This document shows positions 1 through 8,596 of a stretch of 45,399 bases of DNA, piece after piece. The DNA is taken from positions 7,613 through 53,011 of the forward strand of contig NZ_NVEC01000050.1 in NCBI RefSeq assembly GCF_002571225.1, in the 5' to 3' direction. Both the position numbers and the translations under genes were made by a program. Source of the stretch: Bacillus sp. AFS059628 (lineage in GTDB: Bacteria > Bacillota > Bacilli > Bacillales > Bacillaceae_G). The notes beneath the pieces are model-generated. The model saw only the letters and a program-made list of their open reading frames with translations. It had not been told where the DNA came from and searched no databases. Within the stretch, counting starts at the first letter, position 1; every line of letters starts with the position of its first letter.

Positions 1-310
1 TTTTTTCCTTTTTTCTTTATATATACGTACATTTCTAACCTTAACAAAATAATTTATGCGCTTTCATGCCTTGTCAGTACTACGTTATACACGTAATATC
101 AAATAATTAGGAATCATTTTTATGTTAACATAGGTGTATATAGTATATAATATAGGATATATATTATATACACTTTCCGATAAAGGAACTTTCCATTATG
201 CGGACAAGCCATGTATCGGACAGTTCATAAATAATAGGTAGGACATTATGGTTTTGGGTTTATGATTTCAGCTTACTTGCTGACATAAATTTAAAGGCAT
301 TTTATTGTGT
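1..310. other. AT-rich intergenic region upstream of yjlC
   Basis: No coding region is supported here. The first bases are a run of T that may be the tail of a terminator of a gene outside the window. Bases about 138-172 alternate TA-rich steps and are likely to be easily melted or bent. I see no further recognisable element before the palindrome at 311. Confidence 0.5.
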
Positions 311-350
311 TTTGTGAAACTTTGTATAAAGTTTCGCAAACGTTTACTAT
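311..350 (+). promoter_or_regulatory. yjlC-ndh promoter with overlapping palindromic operator
   Basis: A 30-bp inverted repeat has left arm TTTGTGAAACTTT (311-323), spacer GTAT and right arm AAAGTTTCGCAAA (328-340), with one mismatch. A plausible sigma-A promoter overlaps it: -35 TTGTAT at 322-327, 17-bp spacer, -10 TACTAT at 345-350. The outer ends TTGTGAA and TTCGCAA resemble Rex half-sites. In B. subtilis the homologous yjlC-ndh operon is controlled by the NADH sensor Rex, so a redox operator is the likeliest reading. The half-sites are spaced ten bases wider than in the usual 18-bp Rex box. Confidence 0.55.
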
Positions 351-398
351 CTTACCTATCAAAAATAAGAGTATTGCTATCGTAAAGGAGAATTGGAG

Positions 399-839
399 AT
401 GCCAGAAACTATGACTCAAACAAAGCCAGAACAAGAAACTGTACAAATTTCTGCTAGCCAAGGACAACTTGATGTACTTGATCAGTTGTTAAAACCTGAG
501 GTACAAGAATCATTAACTACACTAGTAGAACAGCTTCCAAAATTAACTGAGCTTGTTAACATTTTAACTAAGTCTTATGACTTCGCTCAAACTGTTGCTA
601 CCGATGAAGTATTAAAAAGCGACACTGTTGGTGCAATCACAGAGCTTGTAGAACCTGTAAAAGATACAGTGAAAAGCATGGCTGCTACTGCAATCGAAGC
701 GAAAGATCGTGCTGACGAAAGCAACGAAGTTATCGGCCTGTTCGGTCTATTAAAATTATTAAAAGACCCACAAGCACAAAAAATGTTCCGCTTTGTGAAC
801 GCATATCTTCAAATTAGTGCAGAACGTAACAATAAATAA
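399..839 (+). CDS. yjlC: DUF1641 family protein YjlC
   Basis: A soluble, acidic, mostly helical protein of 146 residues with no membrane segment or signal peptide. The family is DUF1641, found next to NADH dehydrogenase or formate dehydrogenase genes; its biochemical role is unknown. The middle (about residues 30-110) is the conserved part, followed by a short FGLLKLLKDPQ-type helix and a tail ending KMFRFVNAYLQ. The ATG at 399 is preferred over an in-frame TTG at 393, because AAAGGAG (384-390) sits 8 nt before it. It lies 44 nt upstream of ndh in the same direction, the order of the B. subtilis yjlC-ndh operon, which suggests a role in assembly, stability or regulation of Ndh (inference). 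Confidence 0.85.
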   Translation: MPETMTQTKPEQETVQISASQGQLDVLDQLLKPEVQESLTTLVEQLPKLTELVNILTKSYDFAQTVATDEVLKSDTVGAITELVEPVKDTVKSMAATAIEAKDRADESNEVIGLFGLLKLLKDPQAQKMFRFVNAYLQISAERNNK

Positions 840-883
840 GTTAACTTATAACAACAATTAGTAAAGACGGGGGATATCATACT

Positions 884-2062
884 ATGTCAAAACAAATTGT
901 CATCTTAGGCGCTGGTTATGGCGGTCTTCTTGCCGCTTTAAACGTACGTAAATATTACAGCAAATCAGAAGCACAAGTTACAGTGATCAACCAATACCCA
1001 ACGCACCAAATTATCACTGAACTACACCGCCTTGCAGCTGGTAACGTGTCTGAGCAAGCAGTTGCAATGCCACTTACAAAGCTTTTCAAAGGTAAAGATA
1101 TCGATCTTAAAATCGCAACAGTTGAGTCATTCTCAGTTGATAGCAAAGAAATCAAACTAGCTGGTGGCACTACTTTATCTTACGATGCACTTGTAGTTGC
1201 TTTAGGAAGCAAAACTGCTTACTTCGGTATTCCAGGACTAGAAGAAAACAGCATGGTATTAAAATCTGCTGCTGATGCAAACAAAATCTACAAACACGTT
1301 GAAGACCGTATTCGTGAATACGCGAAATCGAAAAACGAAGCTGATGCTACAATCGTAATCGGTGGTGGCGGATTAACTGGTGTTGAGCTAGTTGGTGAGC
1401 TTGCTGACATTATGCCTAAACTTGCAAAAAGCCACGGCGTAAATCCAAAAGAAGTTAAACTTCTTCTTGTTGAAGCAGGTCCAAAAATCCTTCCAGTATT
1501 ACCAGATCACTTAATCGAACGTGCAACTACTAGCCTAGAAGCACGCGGTGTTACATTCTTAACAGGTCTTCCTGTAACAAACGTTGCTGGCAACGAAATC
1601 GACTTAAAAGACGGTCAAAAACTTGTTGCTAACACATTCGTTTGGACAGGTGGCGTTCAAGGTAACCCACTAATCGGTGAATCAGGTCTTGAAGTAAACC
1701 GTGGTCGTGCAACAGTTGATGCATACCTACAATCTACTTCTCACAAAAACGTATTCGTTGCTGGAGACAGCGCTGTTGTCTTCGCTCCAGACGGACGTCC
1801 ATACCCACCAACTGCACAAATCGCTTGGCAAATGGGTGAGTTAATTGGATACAACTTATACGCAGCACTAGAAGGCAAAGCATTCGAAGAGTTCGCACCT
1901 GTAAACTCTGGAACACTTGCTAGTCTAGGACGTAAAGATGCTGTTGCTACAATCGGAGCAAGCAATACTCCACTTAAAGGCTTACCAGCATCATTAATGA
2001 AAGAAGCAAGTAACGTTCGTTACTTATCACACATTAAAGGTCTATTCAGCTTAGCTTACTAA
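884..2062 (+). CDS. ndh: Type II NADH dehydrogenase (NADH:menaquinone oxidoreductase)
   Basis: A single-subunit, non-proton-pumping flavoprotein that passes electrons from NADH to menaquinone at the inner face of the membrane. The N-terminal FAD-binding Rossmann motif GAGYGG is at residues 8-13. A second dinucleotide-binding motif, IGGGGLTGVELVGELA, is near residues 155-170 and binds NADH. A late FAD contact, VFVAGDSAVV, is near 290. Length 392 equals that of B. subtilis Ndh (YjlD). The C-terminus ends in a short amphipathic/hydrophobic stretch consistent with peripheral membrane attachment. A GGGGG-type ribosome site lies 8-10 nt before the ATG. It is the second gene after yjlC and is followed by a strong terminator. 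Close paralogues such as YumB share the fold, but the yjlC context favours ndh. Confidence 0.9.
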   Translation: MSKQIVILGAGYGGLLAALNVRKYYSKSEAQVTVINQYPTHQIITELHRLAAGNVSEQAVAMPLTKLFKGKDIDLKIATVESFSVDSKEIKLAGGTTLSYDALVVALGSKTAYFGIPGLEENSMVLKSAADANKIYKHVEDRIREYAKSKNEADATIVIGGGGLTGVELVGELADIMPKLAKSHGVNPKEVKLLLVEAGPKILPVLPDHLIERATTSLEARGVTFLTGLPVTNVAGNEIDLKDGQKLVANTFVWTGGVQGNPLIGESGLEVNRGRATVDAYLQSTSHKNVFVAGDSAVVFAPDGRPYPPTAQIAWQMGELIGYNLYAALEGKAFEEFAPVNSGTLASLGRKDAVATIGASNTPLKGLPASLMKEASNVRYLSHIKGLFSLAY

Positions 2063-2073
2063 TCTGAATAGAA

Positions 2074-2108
2074 GCCCGAATCATGCCCTGCATGATTCGG
2101 GCTTTTTT
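2074..2108 (+). terminator. Intrinsic terminator of yjlC-ndh
   Basis: A perfect 12-bp stem, GCCCGAATCATG / CATGATTCGGGC, with a 5-base loop is followed by six T residues, 12 nt after the ndh stop. Confidence 0.95.
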
Positions 2109-2208
2109 AGTCCGTAATTCCCTCTAACTTATTTATTCGGCAGATGTATAATATAACCCTTTAAATTATCTAAATTTACTGATTATTTTATGTCTAAATT
2201 GTGTATAT

Positions 2209-2245
2209 GAAAGGATGGAAGTATTCTTTCTACTCCCATCCTTTC
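2209..2245 (-). terminator. Probable terminator of tyrS
   Basis: The stem GAAAGGATGG / CCATCCTTTC lies just past the tyrS stop when read on the minus strand. The following U-tract is weak, so efficiency is uncertain. Confidence 0.6.
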
Positions 2246-2252
2246 GCACAAA

Positions 2253-3515
2253 TTATTCTCCTAACTTCACTAAGCTGTAGTTCTTCTTCCCTTTACGAAT
2301 AATAATAAATCGTCCATCAAATGAATTTTCTACAGTCACATCCGTACCTACATCCGTTACTTTTTCACCATTCATAGAAATAGCTCCATTATTAATATCC
2401 TCACGCGCTTGTCGTCTAGATGGTTCAATTCCTAAATCAACGAGCCATTCTACGATATTTTTCGTCTCTTTTGAAGACTGGAATGTTGGCATTTCTTTAA
2501 AGCCTTGCTCAATTTCATCGGCTGTTAACGATTTAATATCTCCGCTAAATAACGCTGCTGTAATTTTCACAGCTTGCAGGAACGCTTCTTCTCCATGAAC
2601 GAATTTCGTCATTTCTTCCGCTAATACTTTTTGTGCTTCACGTTTATGAGGCTCTGTTTCTACCTTCACTGCCAATTCATCGATGCGCTCTTTCGTTAAG
2701 AACGTAAAGTATTTCAAGTATTTAACGACATCACGGTCATCTGTATTTACCCAGAACTGGTAAAATTCAAACGGTGTTGTTTTTTCAGGATCAAGCCAAA
2801 CTGCACCACCTGCTGATTTACCAAACTTCGTACCATCTGATTTCAATAATAACGGAATCGTTAATCCGAATACCTTCGCTTCGTGCCCTTCTAACTTACG
2901 AATTAAATCTAAACCACTCGTAATATTTCCCCATTGGTCACTACCACCAATTTGTAGTTGAACATCTTCTTTCGTGTATAAATGATGGAAGTCCATCGCT
3001 TGCAAGATTTGGTACGTAAATTCTGTGAAAGAAATTCCTGTATCTAAACGACTTGCTACAATGTCCTTCGCTAACATGCTATTAATGCTAAAGTTTTTTC
3101 CGTAATCACGTAAAAATTCGATAATGTTTATTTCATGTGTCCAGTCGTAGTTATTAACCATCTTCACTTCGCTATTTCCGCCAAAATCAAACAGCTTTTT
3201 CATTTGCACTGTTAACGCATCCACGTTATGCTGAACGACTTCTAACGTTTGAAGTTGACGCTCTGATTGACGTCCACTCGGATCACCTATTGTCCCTGTT
3301 GCCCCGCCGATTAAAATAACTGGATGATGACCAGCTAACTGGAATCTCTTCATCATCATAAACGGAATCAAATGTCCGATATGCATACTATCACCAGTCG
3401 GATCAACTCCGCAGTATAGTGAAATCTTTTTCTCTTCTACTAGCTTACGTAAACCTTCTTCATCCGTCTGTTGATTAATGGCACCGCGCCATTCTAATTC
3501 ATCAATAATGTTCAT
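2253..3515 (-). CDS. tyrS: Tyrosyl-tRNA synthetase
   Basis: Charges tRNA-Tyr with tyrosine in the cytoplasm. This is a class I synthetase: the HIGH motif is at residues 45-48 and the KFGKS (KMSKS-type) loop at 230-234. The tyrosine pocket sequence QIGGSDQWGN is at about 188-197, and a C-terminal S4-like RNA-binding domain covers about residues 350-420. Length 420 is normal for the bacterial TyrS family. The ATG at 3515 has an AGGGG ribosome site. Expression is controlled by the T-box leader upstream, so transcription rises when uncharged tRNA-Tyr accumulates. B. cereus-group genomes often have two tyrosyl-tRNA synthetases; which one this is cannot be settled from the window alone. Confidence 0.95.
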   Translation of the reverse strand: MNIIDELEWRGAINQQTDEEGLRKLVEEKKISLYCGVDPTGDSMHIGHLIPFMMMKRFQLAGHHPVILIGGATGTIGDPSGRQSERQLQTLEVVQHNVDALTVQMKKLFDFGGNSEVKMVNNYDWTHEINIIEFLRDYGKNFSINSMLAKDIVASRLDTGISFTEFTYQILQAMDFHHLYTKEDVQLQIGGSDQWGNITSGLDLIRKLEGHEAKVFGLTIPLLLKSDGTKFGKSAGGAVWLDPEKTTPFEFYQFWVNTDDRDVVKYLKYFTFLTKERIDELAVKVETEPHKREAQKVLAEEMTKFVHGEEAFLQAVKITAALFSGDIKSLTADEIEQGFKEMPTFQSSKETKNIVEWLVDLGIEPSRRQAREDINNGAISMNGEKVTDVGTDVTVENSFDGRFIIIRKGKKNYSLVKLGE

Positions 3516-3545
3516 CTTTTTTCATCCCCTCTATTTTTTTGAAAA

Positions 3546-3795
3546 CAAAAAATCCCTATGTCTATGACATAGGGACGATTATTCACCGTGTTACCACCCA
3601 GTTTGTATAAATAGCATAGCTACTCATACCACTCTTAGCAATAATATCGATTGCCAATCCGCTTAGCATTACCTAAGATACTCCAGAGTGTAATTCGCAA
3701 GTTTGTTTGTGCTAGGTTCCAGCAACCCCTAGCTCTCTCGTTAACAGTGACAAACTGCTACTGGGCTCTTTCAACGTATGTTATTTGTTAAATTA
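3546..3795 (-). promoter_or_regulatory. T-box riboswitch leader of tyrS
   Basis: The antisense strand of 3586-3600 reads TGGGTGGTAACACGG, the T-box core that forms the antiterminator bulge with the tRNA acceptor end. It is followed by a strong terminator stem built from TCCCTATGTC and its complement (3553-3575) and a U-rich tail (3546-3552). A stem-I region with paired elements occupies about 3660-3780. The sequence GAATTACACTC in it contains a candidate UAC tyrosine specifier codon (complement of 3690-3692). The leader fits the tyrS gene it precedes. Confidence 0.92.
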
Positions 3796-3801
3796 TTAGC
3801 C

Positions 3802-3830
3802 ATTATATTGAATCGCAAACAAATTGTCAA
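3802..3830 (-). promoter_or_regulatory. Sigma-A promoter of the tyrS T-box leader
   Basis: On the minus strand a consensus -35 TTGACA (complement of 3825-3830) and a consensus -10 TATAAT (complement of 3802-3807) are separated by 17 bp. Transcription should start near 3795, giving a leader of about 280 nt before tyrS. Confidence 0.9.
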
Positions 3831-3879
3831 CAATACCTAAATATTATTTTGAAATAATTCACAGTTTCATACGTAGAGT

Positions 3880-4797
3880 TTATTCTTTATCTTCTCCAAT
3901 AATTCTTACTTCTCGCTCTAACTTCACGCCAAATTTCTCTTCAACAGTCTTTTGTACGAAGTGAATTAAATCAATGTAATCTTGTGCTGTTCCGTTATCA
4001 ACATTCACCATAAATCCAGCGTGTTTTAGAGAAACTTCCACTCCGCCAATTCGCTTACCTTGTAGCCCTGATTCTTGAATTAGTTTACCAGCAAAGTTAT
4101 TTGGTGGGCGCTTAAATACGCTACCACATGAAGGATATTCTAGAGGTTGTTTTGACTCACGTTTGAACGTTAAATCATCCATTTTTGCTTTAATTTCTTC
4201 ATATACACCTTCTTCAAGTTCGAATCTCGCTTCAAGAATAATGTAATGGTTGTTCGCAAATACACTCTTACGATATCCAAATTCAAATGCTTCTTTCGTC
4301 AAAGTACGTAGCTCTCCATCACCTGTCATTACGACAGCTTCTGTTAATACATACGAAATTTCACCACCGTATGCACCTGCATTCATATATAATGCTCCGC
4401 CAACTGAACCTGGAATACCACAAGCAAACTCAAGACCCGTTAAGTTATGTTCTAGTGCAATACGTGATACATCAATAATTGCCGCACCGCACTGTGCTAC
4501 AATCGTCGTTCCTGTTACAGTAACACCTGTAATGTGAATTAAACTTACTGTAATTCCGCGAATTCCACCATCTTTAATAATGACATTTGATCCATTTCCT
4601 AAAAACGTAACTGGAATATTATATTCGTTAGCATATTTAATAACTTTTTGAATTTCATCATAATTTGTCGGTGCAACGAACACATCAGCTTTTCCACCAA
4701 CTTTAATATGCGTATGATTCTTTAACATTTCATCTTGTTTCACATGACCTTCAGGCAATACCGTACTTAAATATTCATAAACCTCTTGCATATTCAT
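3880..4797 (-). CDS. murB: UDP-N-acetylenolpyruvoylglucosamine reductase MurB
   Basis: An FAD-dependent enzyme of the second step of peptidoglycan precursor synthesis, reducing UDP-GlcNAc-enolpyruvate to UDP-MurNAc with NADPH. The FAD-binding motif [12 protein letters not shown] is at about residues 67-78, and [18 protein letters not shown] at about 127-144. The substrate Arg is in YRKS (R176), the catalytic proton-donor Ser is in CGSVF (S226), and the conserved C-terminal Glu is near EVRIIGE. The short loop form matches type II MurB. The gene stands alone, outside the division cell-wall cluster. B. cereus-group genomes typically carry two murB genes and this is probably the isolated copy (inference). 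An AGAGGA ribosome site precedes the ATG at 4797; an in-frame ATG at 4791 is an alternative. Confidence 0.92.
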   Translation of the reverse strand: MNMQEVYEYLSTVLPEGHVKQDEMLKNHTHIKVGGKADVFVAPTNYDEIQKVIKYANEYNIPVTFLGNGSNVIIKDGGIRGITVSLIHITGVTVTGTTIVAQCGAAIIDVSRIALEHNLTGLEFACGIPGSVGGALYMNAGAYGGEISYVLTEAVVMTGDGELRTLTKEAFEFGYRKSVFANNHYIILEARFELEEGVYEEIKAKMDDLTFKRESKQPLEYPSCGSVFKRPPNNFAGKLIQESGLQGKRIGGVEVSLKHAGFMVNVDNGTAQDYIDLIHFVQKTVEEKFGVKLEREVRIIGEDKE

Positions 4798-5131
4798 TTT
4801 ACGATTCCTCTATTTCTATATTCTTTTTATCCCGTTATACGGGCCCATAATATCCCCACATACATGAAATGAACCTAAAGTGGTGGATACAGTGTACCCA
4901 AAATCAATTCGAGACACCTATTAACCTCTTAATTTATAAGAGGTGCCACTCATATTAAAATATATATTGCATAATAAAGCAACCCAAATGGGCTACTAAA
5001 CTTGACATGTCATCAGAAAGACAACAATTTGTAAAATATATTACTTTTTCAACACACTACCCTTCAGTATCTTACTATATCATACGAAAATAAAGTGGTA
5101 TTTTTTTGTAATATTTACTTTATTTTCATCA
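4798..5131. other. Intergenic stretch without a supported gene
   Basis: About 330 bases upstream of murB with no credible coding region. Short inverted repeats are visible: CCCGTTATACGGG near 4830 and CCTCTTAATTTATAAGAGG near 4924. No clear sigma-A promoter was found for murB. The stretch has the look of repeat-derived or decayed DNA, but I recognise no named element. Confidence 0.4.
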
Positions 5132-5171
5132 CTAAAAAGGGAGGCTTTTACCTATGTAAAAGCCTCCCTTT
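5132..5171 (-). terminator. Terminator of the SET-domain gene
   Basis: The stem AAAGGGAGGCTTTTAC / GTAAAAGCCTCCCTTT (5136-5151 and 5156-5171) has a 4-base loop. On the minus strand it is followed by TTTTT, 16 nt past the stop codon. Confidence 0.92.
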
Positions 5172-5187
5172 CATCACTTATTATAAA

Positions 5188-5583
5188 TTACTTTTCGTTC
5201 TCTTCTTTTTCCTTATCAAACCATAACAGCTCATCGTTATCAACTTCGCCATTATAATTGATTAAGATTTCTTCTCCCGCTTTTATATCCTTGTAGGCGA
5301 AGAAGTTAAACGTATGGTTCTCGAAGACAATATCATACGTCGCATTCGGTGTATATGAATGATTAAATAACATACCGTATCCTAAAAGGATTGCCGTATG
5401 ATTTACCCCATACTCAAATGCGTAATCAGCAAGCAACGTTTTCTCAATGTGTTCATGCTGTTCATTCGGATAAGAGATAACTGGTGCTGCGTGTATCAAC
5501 TCACCTTTTTTAATATCACGAGTTGCAAATACACCTCTATTAAATTCTCCATCACTAAGTTCAGAAGTCTTAACTTCGATCAT
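5188..5583 (-). CDS. Small stand-alone SET-domain protein (putative protein-lysine methyltransferase)
   Basis: The predicted 131-residue protein consists almost entirely of a SET domain. The N-terminal RGVFATRDIKKGELI matches the start of the fold. NHSYTPNA near residue 80 is the NHS motif of the pseudoknot that binds S-adenosylmethionine. EILINYN near residue 110 is the catalytic-tyrosine segment, where Y is the usual active-site residue. There is no pre-SET or zinc-binding part and no signal peptide, so it should be cytosolic. Its substrate is unknown. The ATG at 5583 is chosen over a GTG at 5590-5592, because AGGTGA lies 5-6 nt before it. It is a monocistron between its own promoter and terminator. 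Confidence 0.82.
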   Translation of the reverse strand: MIEVKTSELSDGEFNRGVFATRDIKKGELIHAAPVISYPNEQHEHIEKTLLADYAFEYGVNHTAILLGYGMLFNHSYTPNATYDIVFENHTFNFFAYKDIKAGEEILINYNGEVDNDELLWFDKEKEENEK

Positions 5584-5615
5584 ATGCGTCACCTATATAA
5601 TTCTTTCTTTGAAGT

Positions 5616-5643
5616 ATTTTATCCCGCTATTTGCGAGGTTCAA
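5616..5643 (-). promoter_or_regulatory. Putative promoter of the SET-domain gene
   Basis: On the minus strand TTGAAC (complement of 5638-5643) and TAAAAT (complement of 5616-5621) are spaced by 16 bp, just upstream of the start at 5583. Confidence 0.55.
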
Positions 5644-5740
5644 CTAATAATAAGTAGATATTAGTCTCACTTTATCTCCTTAAGCTTGGCAGAAAACGAA
5701 CAGAAAAGCAATTAAATTCCGCTCAAGTATTCGTTTAAAT

Positions 5741-5770
5741 GAAAAAAGAGCACACATAGTGTGCCCTTTT
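5741..5770 (-). terminator. Terminator of the chemoreceptor gene
   Basis: The sequence AAAAGAGCACAC, a 3-base loop and GTGTGCCCTTTT form a stem that ends in T residues on the minus strand, 10 nt beyond the stop codon of the gene at 5780. Confidence 0.88.
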
Positions 5771-5779
5771 GAAGTGATA

Positions 5780-7282
5780 TTACTTTTCTAAAATATCTTC
5801 TAACAACTTCACTTGCTCACTAACAGTATGTAACGTCTTCACTGATGTGTCATTTCGATGTTTTTCTTCTTCCACACTTGCTAACACTTCTTCCGTAGCC
5901 GCAGAAGTTTGCTGAATTACATTAGAAGCATGTGTAACATCCTTTACGATATTCGTCGTTTTAACTTGGAAGCTTTCTTGATGACCAACGATTTCTCTCA
6001 TTACATCATTGATTGCATCAATGAACTTTCCTAAATCCGTTACGTTTGTTAAAACGCTTGCTAACATTTCGTTACATTCTTCTTGTACTCTTTCTGATTT
6101 CTCTACCTGCGCTTCCACCTTACTTGCTTGATTACTAAACTCCTTCAAAATACCTTGAATTCTTCCCGCAGAACGATTCGATTCTTCGGCCAGCTTTAAT
6201 ACTTCATTCGCTACAATAGCAAACCCTTTTCCATGCTCACCCGCTCTTGCCGCTTCAATATTTGCATTTAAAGCTAGCAAACTCGTCTGACTTGAAATAT
6301 TCGTTATTACATCTACAATTTCATTAATTTGCTTCGACTGTATCATTAAATCTCTAAATATAATTCCTGATTGTGAAACAACATCATTTAAACTTCTCAT
6401 ATTCGCTTCAAAATTTCGCAAAGTATGTACACTACCCTTTGAAATTTCTAAACTTTCATCAACACGAATCGATGCATTTCTTACTTGAGAAATGATTTGT
6501 TCAATATTCCCCTCCATCTCATTCAATACTTCCACCGAACGATGCATCATCTCTGATTGTGATTGAGTACCAACTGCCACCTCTTCAAAAGCAAAATTAA
6601 TTTCACTCATCGACTCCATCGATGTATTCATATTTTGTCTTAAATGATTGAAATTACTATCTAGTTTTACAACCGTTTCCTCAATAAGTCTTTGCGTTTC
6701 TTCTAACTCCTGAGCTTTCCTCATTACTTCCTGCTTCTCATCACTTAAGCGGGCTAACAGATTAGAGCCAATCTTCGTTACACCCCACATAGCGATCGTT
6801 ACGATTGCTAACAAGCTTGCAAAGTTTGCGGCTTCAGATGCGGCTGTATAAGCAAAAAATTGCTCCGGCCAATAACTACAAAGAATAAATGTGATCACAA
6901 CCGCTACTCCGCCAAGAATGATAACGAGACGTTCACTTAAATAAATAAGTGAAACCGCTAGTGTAAAGTAAACCATTTGAAATACAGCCGGGCTTTCATT
7001 AAATGCTTGTATCATAATGAAAGACATTATAAGCAACATAAATGTCATGATATATTTATACACTGATTCCATACTTTTTATAAATGTAAAGCTTGTTCCA
7101 AATACAACTACAGACATACCACAAATCCAAAACGGTAGTACACTCGGTCTAAAAATATACCCGTAATACCCAATCAGGATTATCCCAAGGAAGAAACTAC
7201 AAATCGTAATAAACAGCAATAAATGATTTTTCTGTGATTCTTTCTCAAGGTTAGAAAAACAAGTTTTCTTTAACCACTCCAT
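5780..7282 (-). CDS. Methyl-accepting chemotaxis protein with six-helix membrane domain
   Basis: A chemoreceptor-type signalling protein of 500 residues. The N-terminal 175 residues contain about six hydrophobic helices (near 20-42, 50-67, 74-93, 98-114, 117-136 and 155-175) with only short loops and no extracellular ligand domain. No HAMP domain is recognisable. A coiled-coil signalling domain follows, with the conserved hairpin tip at about residues 320-375 ([20 protein letters not shown], then GFAIVANEV). That tip binds CheA/CheW in known receptors. What it senses is unknown; a membrane-integral sensor might read membrane state or a small hydrophobic signal (inference). It lies 27 nt downstream of the EEP-family gene and is probably cotranscribed with it. 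The ribosome site is AGGTGGG. Confidence 0.88.
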   Translation of the reverse strand: MEWLKKTCFSNLEKESQKNHLLLFITICSFFLGIILIGYYGYIFRPSVLPFWICGMSVVVFGTSFTFIKSMESVYKYIMTFMLLIMSFIMIQAFNESPAVFQMVYFTLAVSLIYLSERLVIILGGVAVVITFILCSYWPEQFFAYTAASEAANFASLLAIVTIAMWGVTKIGSNLLARLSDEKQEVMRKAQELEETQRLIEETVVKLDSNFNHLRQNMNTSMESMSEINFAFEEVAVGTQSQSEMMHRSVEVLNEMEGNIEQIISQVRNASIRVDESLEISKGSVHTLRNFEANMRSLNDVVSQSGIIFRDLMIQSKQINEIVDVITNISSQTSLLALNANIEAARAGEHGKGFAIVANEVLKLAEESNRSAGRIQGILKEFSNQASKVEAQVEKSERVQEECNEMLASVLTNVTDLGKFIDAINDVMREIVGHQESFQVKTTNIVKDVTHASNVIQQTSAATEEVLASVEEEKHRNDTSVKTLHTVSEQVKLLEDILEK

Positions 7283-7309
7283 ATATAAAGTCCCACCTTC
7301 TGCAATTCA

Positions 7310-8368
7310 TTACTTCAGCTTAAATACCGCACTCACTGGGTTATGATCGCTATTTTCAAACTTTAAATCTTTCCCTTGCACATTTACAATCTCCACATTC
7401 GGTGAAACGATGAAGCCATCAATGATCGTGACGAAGTTTTCACCCTCCACATATTTCTTCACATCATCCCTCACAGTCATAACAGATGGATCTACAGCCC
7501 ACTTAAAGCCACCATTAGTAAAGTCCTTTGGTAACTCTACTAACCATTCCGGACGCTCTTTCACAAACTTCGGATCACTTAACTGAGCGTTTGAAACTAA
7601 TTGATTCCAATCTCCGCCCATTATTACGTAATCACCATTTTTATAATGCTTGTTCATATATTCTTTTAAATACTCTACTTGCTGTTTTCTAATTTTCCCG
7701 CCTTCATCGTACGCAGATAAATGTAAGTTTACAAGTCTAACATGCTTTCCATTATTAACAGGAATTGCATGTTCAACAATCGCTCGATCTAAATCGAATA
7801 AGCGCTTCGGCCAAGGCTCCATTCCAGGAAGCTGGAATCTCTTCGCTGTTTGAACTGTATATTTAGAAAATGTACTTAATCCAGCCTCCGCATATCCCAT
7901 TGGACTTGTAATTGGAACGGGAACCCATTTTGTATCATAGTTCTTTCCGAACGATGAAGCATAATCAGGTAATCCTTTTTTCAAAAACTCATGCTCATTC
8001 ACATCAAATGATCGCATTGATTTTATATCGACTTCTTGTAATAACGCAAAATCACTATTCTCATTTTGTAAAAACGAAAGCATGTTCTTTAGGTTAACTT
8101 CCGTTTGCGCTTTACTACTTGAACCAGATCCTTTTCCACCATCCATAAAGAAATCTTGATCCTTATCTAATCCACCATATCCAATATTAAACGTTGTAAC
8201 TTTAAACTCATTTTCAGACGCTAATACACGCTCCTTATTATTTTCCACCTTCAAGCTTATCACATCAGCAGGTTGTTCTTTTGTAATTGTCATATACGCT
8301 AAAAACCCACCTAAAATGCAAGCTCCTATCAAAATACATATAAGTACTATTTTTAATAACTTCTTCAA
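7310..8368 (-). CDS. Membrane-anchored or secreted EEP-family hydrolase
   Basis: An endonuclease/exonuclease/phosphatase-fold protein of 352 residues. A short basic start and a hydrophobic helix (residues about 4-27) form a signal peptide or anchor, putting the catalytic domain outside the cytoplasm. The EEP motifs appear in order: FKVTTFNIGYGG (Asn metal ligand), LLQEVD (Glu metal ligand), GGDWNQ (Asp/Asn catalytic pair) and a C-terminal SDHNPVSAVF (Asp-His). The substrate may be nucleic acid, a phospholipid or a phosphoester; the sequence does not decide. The start is a TTG at 8368 with AAAGGGG seven bases before it. It is the first gene of a likely two-gene unit with the chemoreceptor. Confidence 0.85.
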   Translation of the reverse strand: MKKLLKIVLICILIGACILGGFLAYMTITKEQPADVISLKVENNKERVLASENEFKVTTFNIGYGGLDKDQDFFMDGGKGSGSSSKAQTEVNLKNMLSFLQNENSDFALLQEVDIKSMRSFDVNEHEFLKKGLPDYASSFGKNYDTKWVPVPITSPMGYAEAGLSTFSKYTVQTAKRFQLPGMEPWPKRLFDLDRAIVEHAIPVNNGKHVRLVNLHLSAYDEGGKIRKQQVEYLKEYMNKHYKNGDYVIMGGDWNQLVSNAQLSDPKFVKERPEWLVELPKDFTNGGFKWAVDPSVMTVRDDVKKYVEGENFVTIIDGFIVSPNVEIVNVQGKDLKFENSDHNPVSAVFKLK

Positions 8369-8596
8369 ATAAACGCCCCTTTTCTAAAACACACAACTAA
8401 ATTTTCTTTATTTTCAGTTAACTAAAAACTGAATGACAGACATAAGAAATATTTTATCACATTGAAAACCTTATATCACTATATTTAGTTTATAAGCATC
8501 TTTATCTACCTTAAACCATTACACATATACAAAACGACTCCACTTCTTCACTGGAAATTCAATAAAATTTTTAGTACACTATATGTAATAATTATA

